Shown here: in pieces, positions 16,431-25,600 of the stretch
How the letters are laid out: each line of letters starts with the position of its first letter
How positions within the stretch are numbered: position 1 is the stretch's first letter
NCBI GenBank assembly: GCA_902801375.1
Contig: CADCIB010000011.1
Span: 1-64,000 of the forward strand
DNA length: 64,000 nucleotides
From: an uncultured Prevotellaceae bacterium
GTDB lineage: Bacteria > Bacteroidota > Bacteroidia > Bacteroidales > Bacteroidaceae
Direction of reading: 5' to 3'
Notes under the pieces: generated by a model
Databases searched by the model: none
Told to the model about the DNA's origin: nothing
The model's input: only the letters and a program-made list of their open reading frames with translations
Position numbers and translations under genes: made by a program

Positions 16431-16578
16431 TAAAAGAAAGGAAAAGGGGAGTTGGTTTGAATCGCAAAAGTTTGCGTTCACCGGACGGTACGCCGCCTGG
16501 CCGCCTGCAAGACCATGCTACAGGTGGCGCTTCGTCCTTCGCAGGCGCTAAAATTGCATCCCCTCTTCCTTTGTTTTA
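16431..16578 (-). ncRNA. Candidate RT-associated structured RNA bracketed by a 20-nt inverted repeat
   Basis: The gap between the 163-aa gene and RT is enclosed by complementary ends: 16559-16578 (from the upstream stop codon) pairs with 16431-16450 (ending 3 nt before the RT ATG). As minus-strand RNA the 20 positions pair except one mismatch, with one G-U. The 108 nt between hold several short stems: CGCCTGC/GCAGGCG, an ACCG-TC-CGGT stem enclosed by GCGT/ACGC, and GCAA/TTGC. This layout, an RNA with paired ends directly upstream of an RT, resembles the msr-msd of retrons and the leader RNAs of some defence RTs. It is inference: the arms are purine/pyrimidine-rich, which raises the chance of accidental pairing, and no similarity to a named RNA family was tested. 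Confidence 0.45.
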
Positions 16579-17067
16579 GGCGTTCATAAACTTTTTGATA
16601 CGTTCTACGACGTAAGCCTTCTCGTTAGGCATCTGCGTATAGAAGTTGATGTACGGCAGCCCCATCTTCTTGGCAAACATCCGGGAGACGAGGTACTTGA
16701 CGTTCCTGGCGTGGCTGCTGCCATCACCAAGCATCACGATGCCCACAGGGGTTTCTCCTTGATAGAGGACGAAGGTGTAGGGTTTGCCCCACTCTGCCTT
16801 ATAACTCTGCACAGGGCGTGTCTCGTAGAGCTGACATTCTTCGGAGTCGAAACCGGCAAGGTCGGTCACGGGCACATTGCGCTTGACGCTGTACTGCGGG
16901 AACTCTGTGGCGAGGATCTCTGCAAAATAAGCATTCGGATCGACAATTGGCTTTGGCTCGGGTTTGGAAGTTGGGGCTGCAGTCCTGACTCGCCGCTCCT
17001 CTTTCTGATTCAAGCCCTCAACAGCTGTGTTGAACAACATGTTGAGAATAGATTTTAATAGACTCAT
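16576..17067 (-). CDS. 163-aa protein of unknown function upstream of the RT
   Basis: The ATG at 17067 is preferred to the longer frame because a TAACTTTG box lies at 17091-17098. Residues 1-20 are hydrophobic/amphipathic (SLLKSILNMLFNTAVEGL), 22-42 are a Pro/Lys-rich linker, and 43-163 form a compact alpha/beta domain: 'AYFAEILATEFPQYSVKRNVPV', 'YTFVLYQGETPVGIVMLGDGSSHARNVKYLVSRMFAKKMGLPYINFYT'. The order strand-strand-'LGDG.SH'-helix-'GLPYINFY' weakly recalls small PD-(D/E)XK-like folds (DUF2726-type), but the acidic catalytic residues are not clear, so no function is assigned. Its stop codon is part of the inverted repeat that brackets the RT leader, which supports a functional link to RT. 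Confidence 0.7.
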   Translation of the reverse strand: MSLLKSILNMLFNTAVEGLNQKEERRVRTAAPTSKPEPKPIVDPNAYFAEILATEFPQYSVKRNVPVTDLAGFDSEECQLYETRPVQSYKAEWGKPYTFVLYQGETPVGIVMLGDGSSHARNVKYLVSRMFAKKMGLPYINFYTQMPNEKAYVVERIKKFMNA

Positions 17068-17090
17068 AGCTGATGCATTTAATATGTGTA

Positions 17091-17098
17091 CAAAGTTA
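17091..17098 (-). promoter_or_regulatory. -7 box upstream of the 163-aa gene / RT operon
   Basis: The minus strand reads TAACTTTG (consensus TAnnTTTG), 23 nt before the ATG. A matching -33 at the usual distance is not evident. Confidence 0.45.
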
Positions 17099-17188
17099 AC
17101 AATTATTCTACAAGACATGCTTCTTTTGATAATAAATTACGGATTATTAACTATTAAGAAAAGATTTGAAGATTTTCTTTACTAAAAA

Positions 17189-17221
17189 TTTGGAAGTAGA
17201 GAGTATTTTGACTATATTTGC
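17189..17221 (+). promoter_or_regulatory. Promoter of the outer-membrane beta-barrel gene
   Basis: TTTG (17189-17192) and TATATTTGC (17213-17221) are 20 nt apart, a full consensus match. It leaves a 5' leader of about 95 nt before the ATG at 17320, containing A-rich sequence. Confidence 0.75.
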
Positions 17222-17319
17222 AGTCGAATTTAATGATAAGGGAGTCAATAGTTTCATCAGAAGGAAAACCTCCCAAGACAAAAACAACAATTACCAACCC
17301 TCAAAAAAAAATTAAAACT

Positions 17320-17898
17320 ATGAAGAAAATGATTCTTGCAGCCATTGTCATGATGGCATCAACAAGTGTTTTTGCACAGCACGAAGTCGGTTCTGTTACC
17401 CTTCAGCCACGAGCAGGTGTGAACATCGCTAATTTCACCGAAGCCGATGGTGCAGACCCCCGTATTGGTTTGGCAGCAGGTGCCGAATTGGAGTATCAAA
17501 TGAATAGTTGGATGTCGTTGGCCGGTGGCGTGATGTATTCTATGCAGGGAAGCAAGGAGGAAATAGGCGGCGCTACCGCAACATTGCAGTTAGACTATCT
17601 GAATGTACCCCTCGTAGCAAACTTCTACGTACTGAAAGGCCTGGCCATTAAGGCAGGTATTCAACCTGGATTCAAAGTCTCGTCAAAGCTCAAGGCTTCT
17701 GGCGGTGGTGCAAGCATCTCAGGCCACTTCGATGACGTGAAGGGTTTCGACCTCTCCATCCCCGTTGGCCTGTCATACGAGGTGAGCAACTTCGTCATCG
17801 ACGGACGTTGGAATGTGGGTGCCACCAAGATTTTTGAGGGTGGTGACCATCAGCACAGCGTGGTCCAGATCACCCTGGGCTACAAGTTCGGTCTGTAA
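17320..17898 (+). CDS. Small outer-membrane beta-barrel (porin-like) protein
   Basis: The 192-aa product has a signal peptide (KKMILAAIVMMASTSVFAQ) and alternating amphipathic strands with the Bacteroidota 'outer membrane beta-barrel' family look: 'LQPRAGVNIANFTEADGADPRIGLAAGAELEYQMN', 'WMSLAGGVMYSMQG', 'LDYLNVPLVANFYVLKGLAIKAGIQPGF', and a terminal 'VVQITLGYKFGL' ending in a hydrophobic/aromatic strand as expected for a BAM substrate. Eight strands are likely by length. A role as a small porin or structural barrel is inference. The start at 17320 is chosen over upstream in-frame codons because the signal peptide begins there and the promoter overlaps 17218. Confidence 0.85.
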   Translation: MKKMILAAIVMMASTSVFAQHEVGSVTLQPRAGVNIANFTEADGADPRIGLAAGAELEYQMNSWMSLAGGVMYSMQGSKEEIGGATATLQLDYLNVPLVANFYVLKGLAIKAGIQPGFKVSSKLKASGGGASISGHFDDVKGFDLSIPVGLSYEVSNFVIDGRWNVGATKIFEGGDHQHSVVQITLGYKFGL

Positions 17899-17919
17899 TC
17901 CTACAACAACACAAAATAA

Positions 17920-17953
17920 TCCCCAGCCCTATTCCGGGTTGGGGATTTTTTTT
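17920..17953 (+). terminator. Rho-independent terminator, also overlapping the Nudix stop codon
   Basis: TCCCCAGCCC and GGGTTGGGGA pair over 10 bp (one G-T) around a 6-nt loop, followed by eight T. It ends the beta-barrel transcript. The convergent Nudix gene's stop codon (17929-17931) is inside the hairpin. Confidence 0.85.
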
Positions 17954-18486
17954 GAAGTTTCAGCGAAATACTTCCAAAGCGGGGCAATCATCAGCGCTTG
18001 GATAAGCTGATTGTTGCTCAAAAGACTGAACACCTGTTCACGCGACATCAACTCGACGGTGAGTTCTTCGGTAGCATCGAGCTTGGGTGCTGAGCATTTC
18101 TCCACACCCTCGGCCAGAAAACAATGGGTGGGGTTGTTGAGCGAGCCGGGATTGGCATAGATGGTCATCAGCTTTGTCCATGTACCACCGCCGTAGCCTG
18201 TCTCCTCCATGAGTTCGCGGCGGGCGGCCTCAAGAGGATCTTCGCCTTGTTCGGCAACGCCGCAGGGTAGTTCGATGCTATCCATTTGGGCGGCATAGCG
18301 GAACTGACGCTCCATGACGAACTGGCCGTCGCGAGTAATGGCGATGACATTTACCCAGTCGGGATATTCCAGTACGTAATACTCTGGTATGACTCTCCCG
18401 TCGGGCAACGCTATCTGATCGAGCCTTGCCGTCAACCACGGCCGTCGGAAGAGATACTCCGACTTGATGGTTTTCCACTTCTTCAT
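17929..18486 (-). CDS. Nudix hydrolase (ADP-ribose pyrophosphatase-like)
   Basis: The 185-aa cytoplasmic protein has a Nudix box 'GVAEQGEDPLEAARRELMEETGY' (residues about 75-97; G, E, RE and EE spacing correct), preceded by 'VNVIAITRDGQFVMERQFRYAAQ'. This resembles NUDT5/NudF-type nucleoside-diphosphate-sugar pyrophosphatases that cleave ADP-ribose or related compounds. It starts 5 nt after the GH92 stop on the same strand, so it is probably co-transcribed with the mannosidase, though a link of function is not obvious. The stop codon sits in a terminator shared with the convergent beta-barrel gene. Confidence 0.85.
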   Translation of the reverse strand: MKKWKTIKSEYLFRRPWLTARLDQIALPDGRVIPEYYVLEYPDWVNVIAITRDGQFVMERQFRYAAQMDSIELPCGVAEQGEDPLEAARRELMEETGYGGGTWTKLMTIYANPGSLNNPTHCFLAEGVEKCSAPKLDATEELTVELMSREQVFSLLSNNQLIQALMIAPLWKYFAETSKKIPNPE

Positions 18487-18491
18487 GCTTA

Positions 18492-20762
18492 CTAATTATC
18501 TTTTGAGAAGGAGTATGGTGCATCCTCGGCAGCTGTTCCACGCTGACGATTAGGCTGTTGGCTCATCATAAAGCGGATGTCGCCGCCTTTCATCAAGTCG
18601 AAATGATTCAGGAAATTATGCCCATAATCGCCACCGTTGAAGGTCATGCGGTTGATATAGCAACCATCGCCCTGCATACTGATATTCAATTTATTACCAT
18701 TCTCGAGATGGAGTTTGACATCGCGGAAGTAAGGCGTGCCCAAGACATACTGATTGCTTCCAGGGCAGACGGGATAGAAGCCGAGGGCGGAGAACACATA
18801 CCAAGCCGAAGTCTGACCGTTATCCTCGTCGCCGCAATAGCCGTCGGGGTTGGGCGTATAGAGGCGGTCCATCACCTGACGAATCCAATACTGCGTCTTC
18901 CAAGGCTGTCCGCTATAGCCATAGAGGTAGATCATGTGCTGGATGGGCTGATTGCCGTGGGCATAGTTGCCGAAATTCATGATCTGCATCTCGCGAATCT
19001 CGTGGATGGGGAAACCGTAGTAGCTATCGTCGAAGATTGGCGGCAGGTTGAATACGGAGTCGAGCATCTGGTTGAAGACAGCGTTTCCACCCATGAGGTC
19101 GATGAGTCCCTGAGGATCGTGGAACACCGACCAAGTGTAGTGCCAACCGTTGCCCTCTGTGAAGACATCGCCCCACTTCAACGGGTTGTAAGGTGTCTGG
19201 AATTCGCCGTTCTCCTTCTTGCCGCGCATCAGCTTGGTTTCTGGATCGAAGAGGTTGCGGTAGTTCATGGCGCGCTTCTTATAAGGAGCCAGTTCCTTCG
19301 GTTTCTTGCCCAAAGCCTTGCCAAACTGATAGATGCACCAATCATCGTAGGCATATTCCAGCGTACGGGCAGCACTCTCGTTGATCTTTACGTCGCACGG
19401 CACATAGCCCAACTTGTTGTAATACTCATAGCCTGCTCGACCCGTCGAAGTGATATCTGGGTGGACAGCATTGGCTCCATGCACAACGGCCTGCCAAAGA
19501 GGGTTGGCTCCCTCGGGGGCGGTATGGAACGTCACACCCTTCAGATACGCATCGGCCACGATACTGGCGGAGTTATTGCCAACCATGCAGTTACGGTGTC
19601 CAGGACTGGCCCATTCTGGCAGGAAACCACTCTCTAAATAGGTATTGGCCAGTCCTTCCTGCATCTTGGCATTCATTGAGGGATAGACCAGGTTGAGCAA
19701 GGGGAATAGACAGCGGAAAGTGTCCCAAAAACCTGAATCGGTGAAGAGATAGCCAGGCATCACCTCACCATTGTAGGGACTGTAGTGTATGGGCTGCCCC
19801 TCAGCATCCATCTCGTAGAACGACCGGGGAAACAATACTGAGCGATAGAGGCAGGAATAGAACGTGCGGAGGTGGTCGATGTTGTCGTCTTCAATTTCGA
19901 TGCGACCCAGCACGTCGTTCCAGCGTTGGCGGCCTTTTTGCTTCACCTGCTCCATGTTGTCATTGCCCAATTCCTTCAGATTGCGCTCTGCTTGTTCCAA
20001 AGATATGAACGATGATGCTACACGGGCGCTCACCTTCTCGCCACGACGGGTCTTGAATGTCACAATAGCCCCAGCATGCCCTTTTTCGGCATAGTCAGCT
20101 CCCAGTTCCTCACTCTTCAAGCCTATCTCAAAAGGTTTATCAAACTCTACGACAAACCAGTTCTTGAAATTCTCAGTCACGCCGCCACTGTTGCGAACAG
20201 AATAACCCGTGACACGTTGGCGCTGTACATCAATGTCAACATGCGAACCCTTGTCGAAAGCATCCACAACGACATTCGCTTGACTGCTTTCAGGGAAGGT
20301 GAACTGCATCAGCACGGCGCGGTCGGTAGGAGCCAACTCGGCCGTCACGTCGTAGTCAGCCAGATAGACACTATAATAATAAGGTGTAGCCGTCTCGGCC
20401 TTGTGCGAGTACCATGATGCGCGCTTTTCCTCGTCGAAGACAGGCTTGCCCACAGTAGGCATCAGCGAGAACTGTCCGTAGTCGTTAATCCACGGACTGG
20501 GCTGGTGGGTCTGCTTCAGGCCGCGGATCTTCGTGGCACCATACATATACTGCCATCCATCGCCCATTTTCCCCGTCTGCGGCACCCAGAAGTTCATGCC
20601 CCAGGGCATCGCAATGGCGGGATAGGTGTTGCCGGTGGAGAGTTCGAACGTGGACTCCGTGCCTACCATCACATTGACATAGTCGACGACATTCTTCTTG
20701 TCGGCAGCCCAGCAAAATGTAGCCAGACAAGCCATTGTCAGGGAGAAAAGCAATTTCTTCAT
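18492..20762 (-). CDS. GH92 alpha-mannosidase (intact copy in the SusC2/SusD2 locus)
   Basis: The 756-aa secreted enzyme (signal peptide KKLLFSLTMACLATFCWAA) has the two-domain GH92 layout: an N-terminal beta-sandwich starting 'VDYVNVMVGTESTFELSTGNTYPAIAMPWGMNFW', then an (alpha/alpha)6 catalytic domain with 'SGFWDTFRCLFPLLNLVYP', 'FLPEWASPGHRNCMVGNNSASIVADAYLKGV', 'NEGNGWHYTWSVFHD'-type and 'GNQPIQHMIYLYGY' segments, and the acidic 'GDEDNGQTSAWYVFSALGFYP' motif near the C-terminus. GH92 enzymes are Ca2+-dependent inverting exo-alpha-mannosidases acting on alpha-1,2/1,3/1,4/1,6 links; specificity cannot be read here. It has its own promoter after the SusD2 terminator. Its first 770 bp are closely related to the GH92 fragment at 27188-27991. 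Confidence 0.93.
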   Translation of the reverse strand: MKKLLFSLTMACLATFCWAADKKNVVDYVNVMVGTESTFELSTGNTYPAIAMPWGMNFWVPQTGKMGDGWQYMYGATKIRGLKQTHQPSPWINDYGQFSLMPTVGKPVFDEEKRASWYSHKAETATPYYYSVYLADYDVTAELAPTDRAVLMQFTFPESSQANVVVDAFDKGSHVDIDVQRQRVTGYSVRNSGGVTENFKNWFVVEFDKPFEIGLKSEELGADYAEKGHAGAIVTFKTRRGEKVSARVASSFISLEQAERNLKELGNDNMEQVKQKGRQRWNDVLGRIEIEDDNIDHLRTFYSCLYRSVLFPRSFYEMDAEGQPIHYSPYNGEVMPGYLFTDSGFWDTFRCLFPLLNLVYPSMNAKMQEGLANTYLESGFLPEWASPGHRNCMVGNNSASIVADAYLKGVTFHTAPEGANPLWQAVVHGANAVHPDITSTGRAGYEYYNKLGYVPCDVKINESAARTLEYAYDDWCIYQFGKALGKKPKELAPYKKRAMNYRNLFDPETKLMRGKKENGEFQTPYNPLKWGDVFTEGNGWHYTWSVFHDPQGLIDLMGGNAVFNQMLDSVFNLPPIFDDSYYGFPIHEIREMQIMNFGNYAHGNQPIQHMIYLYGYSGQPWKTQYWIRQVMDRLYTPNPDGYCGDEDNGQTSAWYVFSALGFYPVCPGSNQYVLGTPYFRDVKLHLENGNKLNISMQGDGCYINRMTFNGGDYGHNFLNHFDLMKGGDIRFMMSQQPNRQRGTAAEDAPYSFSKDN

Positions 20763-20797
20763 ATTAGGTTCTTTTTATGATTATCCGAATGATAGGT

Positions 20798-20806
20798 GCA
20801 AATATA
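20798..20806 (-). promoter_or_regulatory. -7 box of the GH92 gene
   Basis: The minus strand reads TATATTTGC, 35 nt before the ATG. The -33 element is not clear. Confidence 0.5.
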
Positions 20807-20850
20807 CAGCTTTTTTTTTACATACGAAAGGAACAATCCAAAAAAGGGAT

Positions 20851-20887
20851 AAAAAAAGGGCAGCCCCCAAGAGGAAGCTGCACCTTT
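20851..20887 (-). terminator. Terminator after SusC2-SusD2
   Basis: On the minus strand AAAGG-T-GCAGC pairs with GCTGC-CCTTT (one bulge) and runs into TTTTTTT. It separates the SusD2 stop (20909) from the GH92 promoter. Confidence 0.7.
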
Positions 20888-20908
20888 CCTAAAAAAACTA
20901 TTGAATCC

Positions 20909-22615
20909 TTATTTATCCCACCAAACGCGAGAATCGAAACGGTCGCCACCAGCCATACGGCTCACAGCCTCTTTATAGTTGGCGGTGTTAATCTGATCTT
21001 CTGATGTCGGATAGCGGAAACGGCGAGGAATGCCATTGCTGGCACTGTTACCATCGGCCGTAGCTGTTGCGCCATCAGCAAAAGTATAAGTGCTCTGACC
21101 TGCGCAGAAAGGCGATGCCTTCAGAACAGGATAGCCAGAACGACGCCAGTTGCTGAATGCCTCATACTCGTCGCCGAAGCTGTTCACCCAATACTGAGTA
21201 TTGATCATCTCCAGCTTGCCATCGTTAGAAGCAGCGTTGAAGTCGGCTACCATAGCAGTAACGAACGTATTGACGGCATCGGCAGTCAGATAAGTCTCAA
21301 CCAAGCTGGCAGCACCCTTTGCTGGGAACTGGCTGAACTGGTTGCAAGCAGCCTCAAGAGCATTCTTGAAATAAGTAGCAGCATCGCCATTGACATATCC
21401 GCGAACGGCAGCCTCAGCCAGCAGGAACTGCGTCTGAGCGTAGGTCACGATGAATGTGGGAGCCTCAGGATCACTATAGGTATAGCGGTTGGGCACAGAG
21501 AACACACTCTGGAAATGAACAAGCGTACCATCTTCCTTCTTGTACATATTACCCTGATCGCTTACAAACTCAGGATAGTCGTGACCAATGAAATAGGGGC
21601 TGCTCGGACCATTACTGTAACCACCCACAGGAAGACCCTTCTGAATGGCAGGATCGCTGTTGCCATACTGATAGTTGGCGGCATCCTGTACGGAGAAGTC
21701 CTCAGGATTTGTGCAGACAGTGGCGATGAGCGAAATACGCGGGTCGTTGGTTGTCTTCAAATAGTCGATGAGGGTGTTCGAAAGGAAGAACTCCTTATCC
21801 TCATGGGCATTGATCTTGGCGAACGGCTCAGCAGAGTCGTTGGTTGTCACACCACCCGGATGTTCGAGCTTCACATTGTCGTCGTTGGAAGCAATCAGGC
21901 CATTGGCAAGAGCCTTGGCAGCGTAGGTACGGGCGGTAGCCTCGTCAACCTTCACCAGACGCATGGCCAGACGCAACATCAGCGAGTTGGCAAACTTCTT
22001 CCAAGAAGCAGCATCGCCCTGGAAATAGACATCATGATTTTTGATTGTGGCCGTGCCGCTGCCCAGGTTTGCCTGTGCCTCGTCGAGCTCGGCCAACATG
22101 CTCTTGTAGATAGACTCCTGAGTGTCGTAGACAGGATAAGAATACACAGAAGGACGGCCAGCCTGGCTATAGGGGATGTCGCCATAGAGGTCGGTCATCT
22201 TGCTGAAAGCATAGACGCGCATCACACGGGCAATGTTCCAGTCGATGGCCATGCCTTCGGCTTCCTGCCACTTGTCGTAACATGTGGTCAGATCGCGCAT
22301 AGCACCACGGTCGCCGCTATAGGTGTCCCAATAAGAACCACTGTAGCCATCGCTCCACACGTAGCGTCCGTAGTCTTCCCACCACTGGATGGAAACCATG
22401 TGCTGCACAAACTGGCTTGAATAGATACATCCTGTGCGCCACATATCCCAGTCAGAGCCAAGAGCCTGATGCTGGCCATTAGTAAAGAGCATTTCAATAG
22501 GTACGTTACCTTCGTTCAGATGCTCCGGGTCGATATTGGTGTCATCGAAGTCACCACAACTTGTCATGCCGAGGGCAAACACCGAAGCCATTGCTAAATA
22601 TTTGAACTTATTCAT
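20909..22615 (-). CDS. SusD/RagB-family glycan-binding lipoprotein (SusD2)
   Basis: The start at 22615 (568 aa) is chosen because the lipoprotein signal begins there: KYLAMASVFALGMTSC with lipobox Cys at about residue 20; the frame continues upstream without a signal. SusD-like features include TPR-type helices with 'VMRVYAFSKMTDLYGDIPYSQA', 'SLMLRLAMRLVKVD', 'FLLAEAAVRGYVNGDAATYFKNALEAA' and a C-terminal 'GIPRRFRYPTSEDQINTANYKEAV'. SusD proteins cap the SusC channel on the cell surface and bind the glycan. It lies 54 nt downstream of SusC2, its expected partner. Confidence 0.92.
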   Translation of the reverse strand: MNKFKYLAMASVFALGMTSCGDFDDTNIDPEHLNEGNVPIEMLFTNGQHQALGSDWDMWRTGCIYSSQFVQHMVSIQWWEDYGRYVWSDGYSGSYWDTYSGDRGAMRDLTTCYDKWQEAEGMAIDWNIARVMRVYAFSKMTDLYGDIPYSQAGRPSVYSYPVYDTQESIYKSMLAELDEAQANLGSGTATIKNHDVYFQGDAASWKKFANSLMLRLAMRLVKVDEATARTYAAKALANGLIASNDDNVKLEHPGGVTTNDSAEPFAKINAHEDKEFFLSNTLIDYLKTTNDPRISLIATVCTNPEDFSVQDAANYQYGNSDPAIQKGLPVGGYSNGPSSPYFIGHDYPEFVSDQGNMYKKEDGTLVHFQSVFSVPNRYTYSDPEAPTFIVTYAQTQFLLAEAAVRGYVNGDAATYFKNALEAACNQFSQFPAKGAASLVETYLTADAVNTFVTAMVADFNAASNDGKLEMINTQYWVNSFGDEYEAFSNWRRSGYPVLKASPFCAGQSTYTFADGATATADGNSASNGIPRRFRYPTSEDQINTANYKEAVSRMAGGDRFDSRVWWDK

Positions 22616-22669
22616 TGTATATTCTATATTTAATATGTTAAACATGGAAAATGTCGTCATGCTGCTCGA

Positions 22670-25600
22670 TTAGAACTTCACGTTGACGTTGAAACCAATG
22701 TTGCGGGTTGTGGGATAGCCATTCAGCTCAAGTCCCTGACCATTGGTGTTATTGATAGAGGTTTCGGGGTCGATGTTGTCGGTATACTTCTTGATGGTCC
22801 ACAGGTTGCGGGCAACGATGGCCAGGCTCAGACCCTTGATATACTTCGTAGGCAGCATCTTCTGCGGGAAGGTGTAGCCCAGCGAGAGCTCGCGCAGTTT
22901 GATGAAGTCAGCCTTATAGGTGAACTCCTCGGCAATGTTGTTGCTCACGATAGCCTGATAGTAGCTCTGCGGATCAACAGCCACCTGGTTGGCAGCACCC
23001 GTTTCCTCGTCGATGCCAGCAAAGACATACTTAGCCGTCGGATCGTTCTCACGTCCAAGCAGCGTGTTCTTGTGCAGACCGTCGCTATAGAGGTTGAGGT
23101 TGGTTCCAGAGAAGATCTTGGCACCAAACTTGAAGTCAACGAGGAAGGCCAAGGTGAAGTTCTTATATTCGAACTGGTTGCGCCAACCACCGGTCAGTTT
23201 ATACACACCATTGCCAAGGCTCTCCTGAGCGTCGGCATGCTGAGGCAGACCATTCTTCAGAAGGATTTCGCCGTTGCTGTTTCTCTTATACTTATAGCCA
23301 ATCAACTCGCCATAGGGCTGACCTACGATGTTGTAGACGGTCACACCACCCTGACGTGAAGAAGCGCCGTCGATAGACAGACGGTCGACGCCCTCACCCA
23401 GATACTTCACCTCTGAGTTGTTGTAAGCGAAGTTGAGTGTGGTGTTCCAAGAGAAGTTCTTGTTGCGGATGGGATAAGCATCGACCATGAACTCGAAACC
23501 ATTGTTGCGAATCTCACCGACGTTGGCAACCTTCGAACCGTAACCGGAAGCGCTCGACGTGGAAACCACGGCGATGTCGTCCTTTGTATTCTTCACATAG
23601 TAAGCCATATCGAAGCTCAAGCGATTGGCGAAGAAGGCGAGATTCAGACCCACCTCAAACTCTGAGATCTTCACGGGTTTCAGACCGGCGTTTGGATACT
23701 TATTGCCATTGTTCTGAGTAGCCACCTGCTGACCGTTCACGGTGTAGTTGCGCAGCTGATAGAGCAGGATGTTCTGATAGGCCGATGTTCCGTTAGATGC
23801 TGAGGCCAGACCTACGCGCACCTTACCGAAGTCGAACCAGTCGGGAGCATGGAAGGTGTCAGTGAACACCCAAGATGCTGTTGCTGAGGGATAGAAATAG
23901 CTGTTGTTGTCGTCAGAAAGGGTCGAGAACCAGTCGTTACGGGCGGTGAGGTTCAAGAAGAGCTGATTCTTCCAACCGAAATCAAGAGTACCATAGAGTG
24001 AGTTCACCTTATAGCGTGTGAAAGTCTTGTTGGGACGCTTGTCCTCCAGGTTGTTGATAGAATACAAACCATCGACCACGAAGGGACGACCACCGTCGGA
24101 AACGGTGTACTGCTTCATCTTGTTCGACTGCTTGTTGCCACCAAAGGTAGCACCTACAGACAGGTCACCAAACTCCTTGTTGAAGCCCAGCAGGAAGTTC
24201 CAGTTCACTTCCTCGAAGTTCTTTTCATACTCCGTCATCCAACCCATGGGGTCAGCAGCAGCGCCGATGGGCTGTACCTGCTTGTACTCCTGTGAGTAGC
24301 CATCGCGCTGAACGGCACCCTGAGCATAGAGCCAATCGGTGATGTCCCAACGCAGGTTCACGGCACCCGTCAGACGGTTGCGGTTGGTATTGTTGGTCTT
24401 GCGATACTGCAGCCAATAGGGGTTGTTGAAGTAGACATTCGTACCACCAATCATTTCAGAACCGTCTTCGTTGGTACCCCAGCCGGCAGCCGTGCCCTTC
24501 ATCCAGTCGATGTCGAACGAATTGCCGTGATACATCAGGGCGGCGTTGGTGTTACCGTTGCCGTCAGAAAGGTTGGCACGTCCCTGGGCCTTGTCAAACA
24601 CGTAGTTGCCCGTCACGTTCAAGTGCAGACGCTTGGTGATGTCGAACGTGGTGTTCATGTTGAAGCCCAGCTGACGATTGTTGGCATTCGGCAGGATGCT
24701 CTTCTCTCTGTTCAACGAAGCACCGAAACGATAGGTCACACCTTCTGTGCCACCAGAGACAGAAGCCGAAGTGTTGCTTGTCACACCCGTGCGATAGAAC
24801 TTGTCCCAGTTGTCGATCAGCGAATAGCTATAGTTGTTGCCCTGGAAGTTCACAGCATTCGAACCATCCATGCGAGCACCCCAAGAAGAGGTTTCCCAGT
24901 TCTGGGCATCTACGGCTGTTGTCGGCTTCACGCCATACGAACCGATACCATAGACATCCTGCCAGTCGCGATAGTCGTAGATAGTGTTGAAAGTCAGGTT
25001 CTCATTCACCTCCACGCTGACGGGCTGATTCTTCTTACCGCTCTTGGTGGTGATCAGAATGGCACCATTACCACCACGATAGCCATAGAGGGCAGAAGCA
25101 GCGGCACCTTTCAGCACCTGAATGCTCTCGATATCGTCGGCATTGATGTTGTTCAGACCGTCACCCATATCGGCGCCGCCCCATGTGCCGGCACTTCCCT
25201 GGTTGCTATTGTCGAAAGGCACACCATCAATCACATACAGCGGCATGTTGTTTCCAGTAAGAGAAGCGTTACCACGAATGATGACACGCGAAGAACCAGT
25301 AGAACCCGTAGCGTTGCCAGCAACACTCACACCAGCAATCTTACCCGAAAGGGCATTACCAAGGTTCGGATCACGAGCCATTGTGAAGTCGTCGCCCTTC
25401 ACCTGTGTCGTAGAATAACCCAGCGAACGAGCCTGACGCTTCACACCGAGGGCTGTCACCACAACCTCGTCAATGGCCATCGACTCTTCTTTCAGCGTAA
25501 CATCCAAACTGGACTTACCGTCGACTGGCAGTACCTGAGTTGAACAGCCGATGTAAGAATACTCCAACTTACCATTGGAAGGCACTGAGATGGTGTAGTT

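Noticed and set aside
18558-19637. 359-aa plus-strand frame
   Set aside because: Antisense to the GH92 gene; no recognisable protein features.
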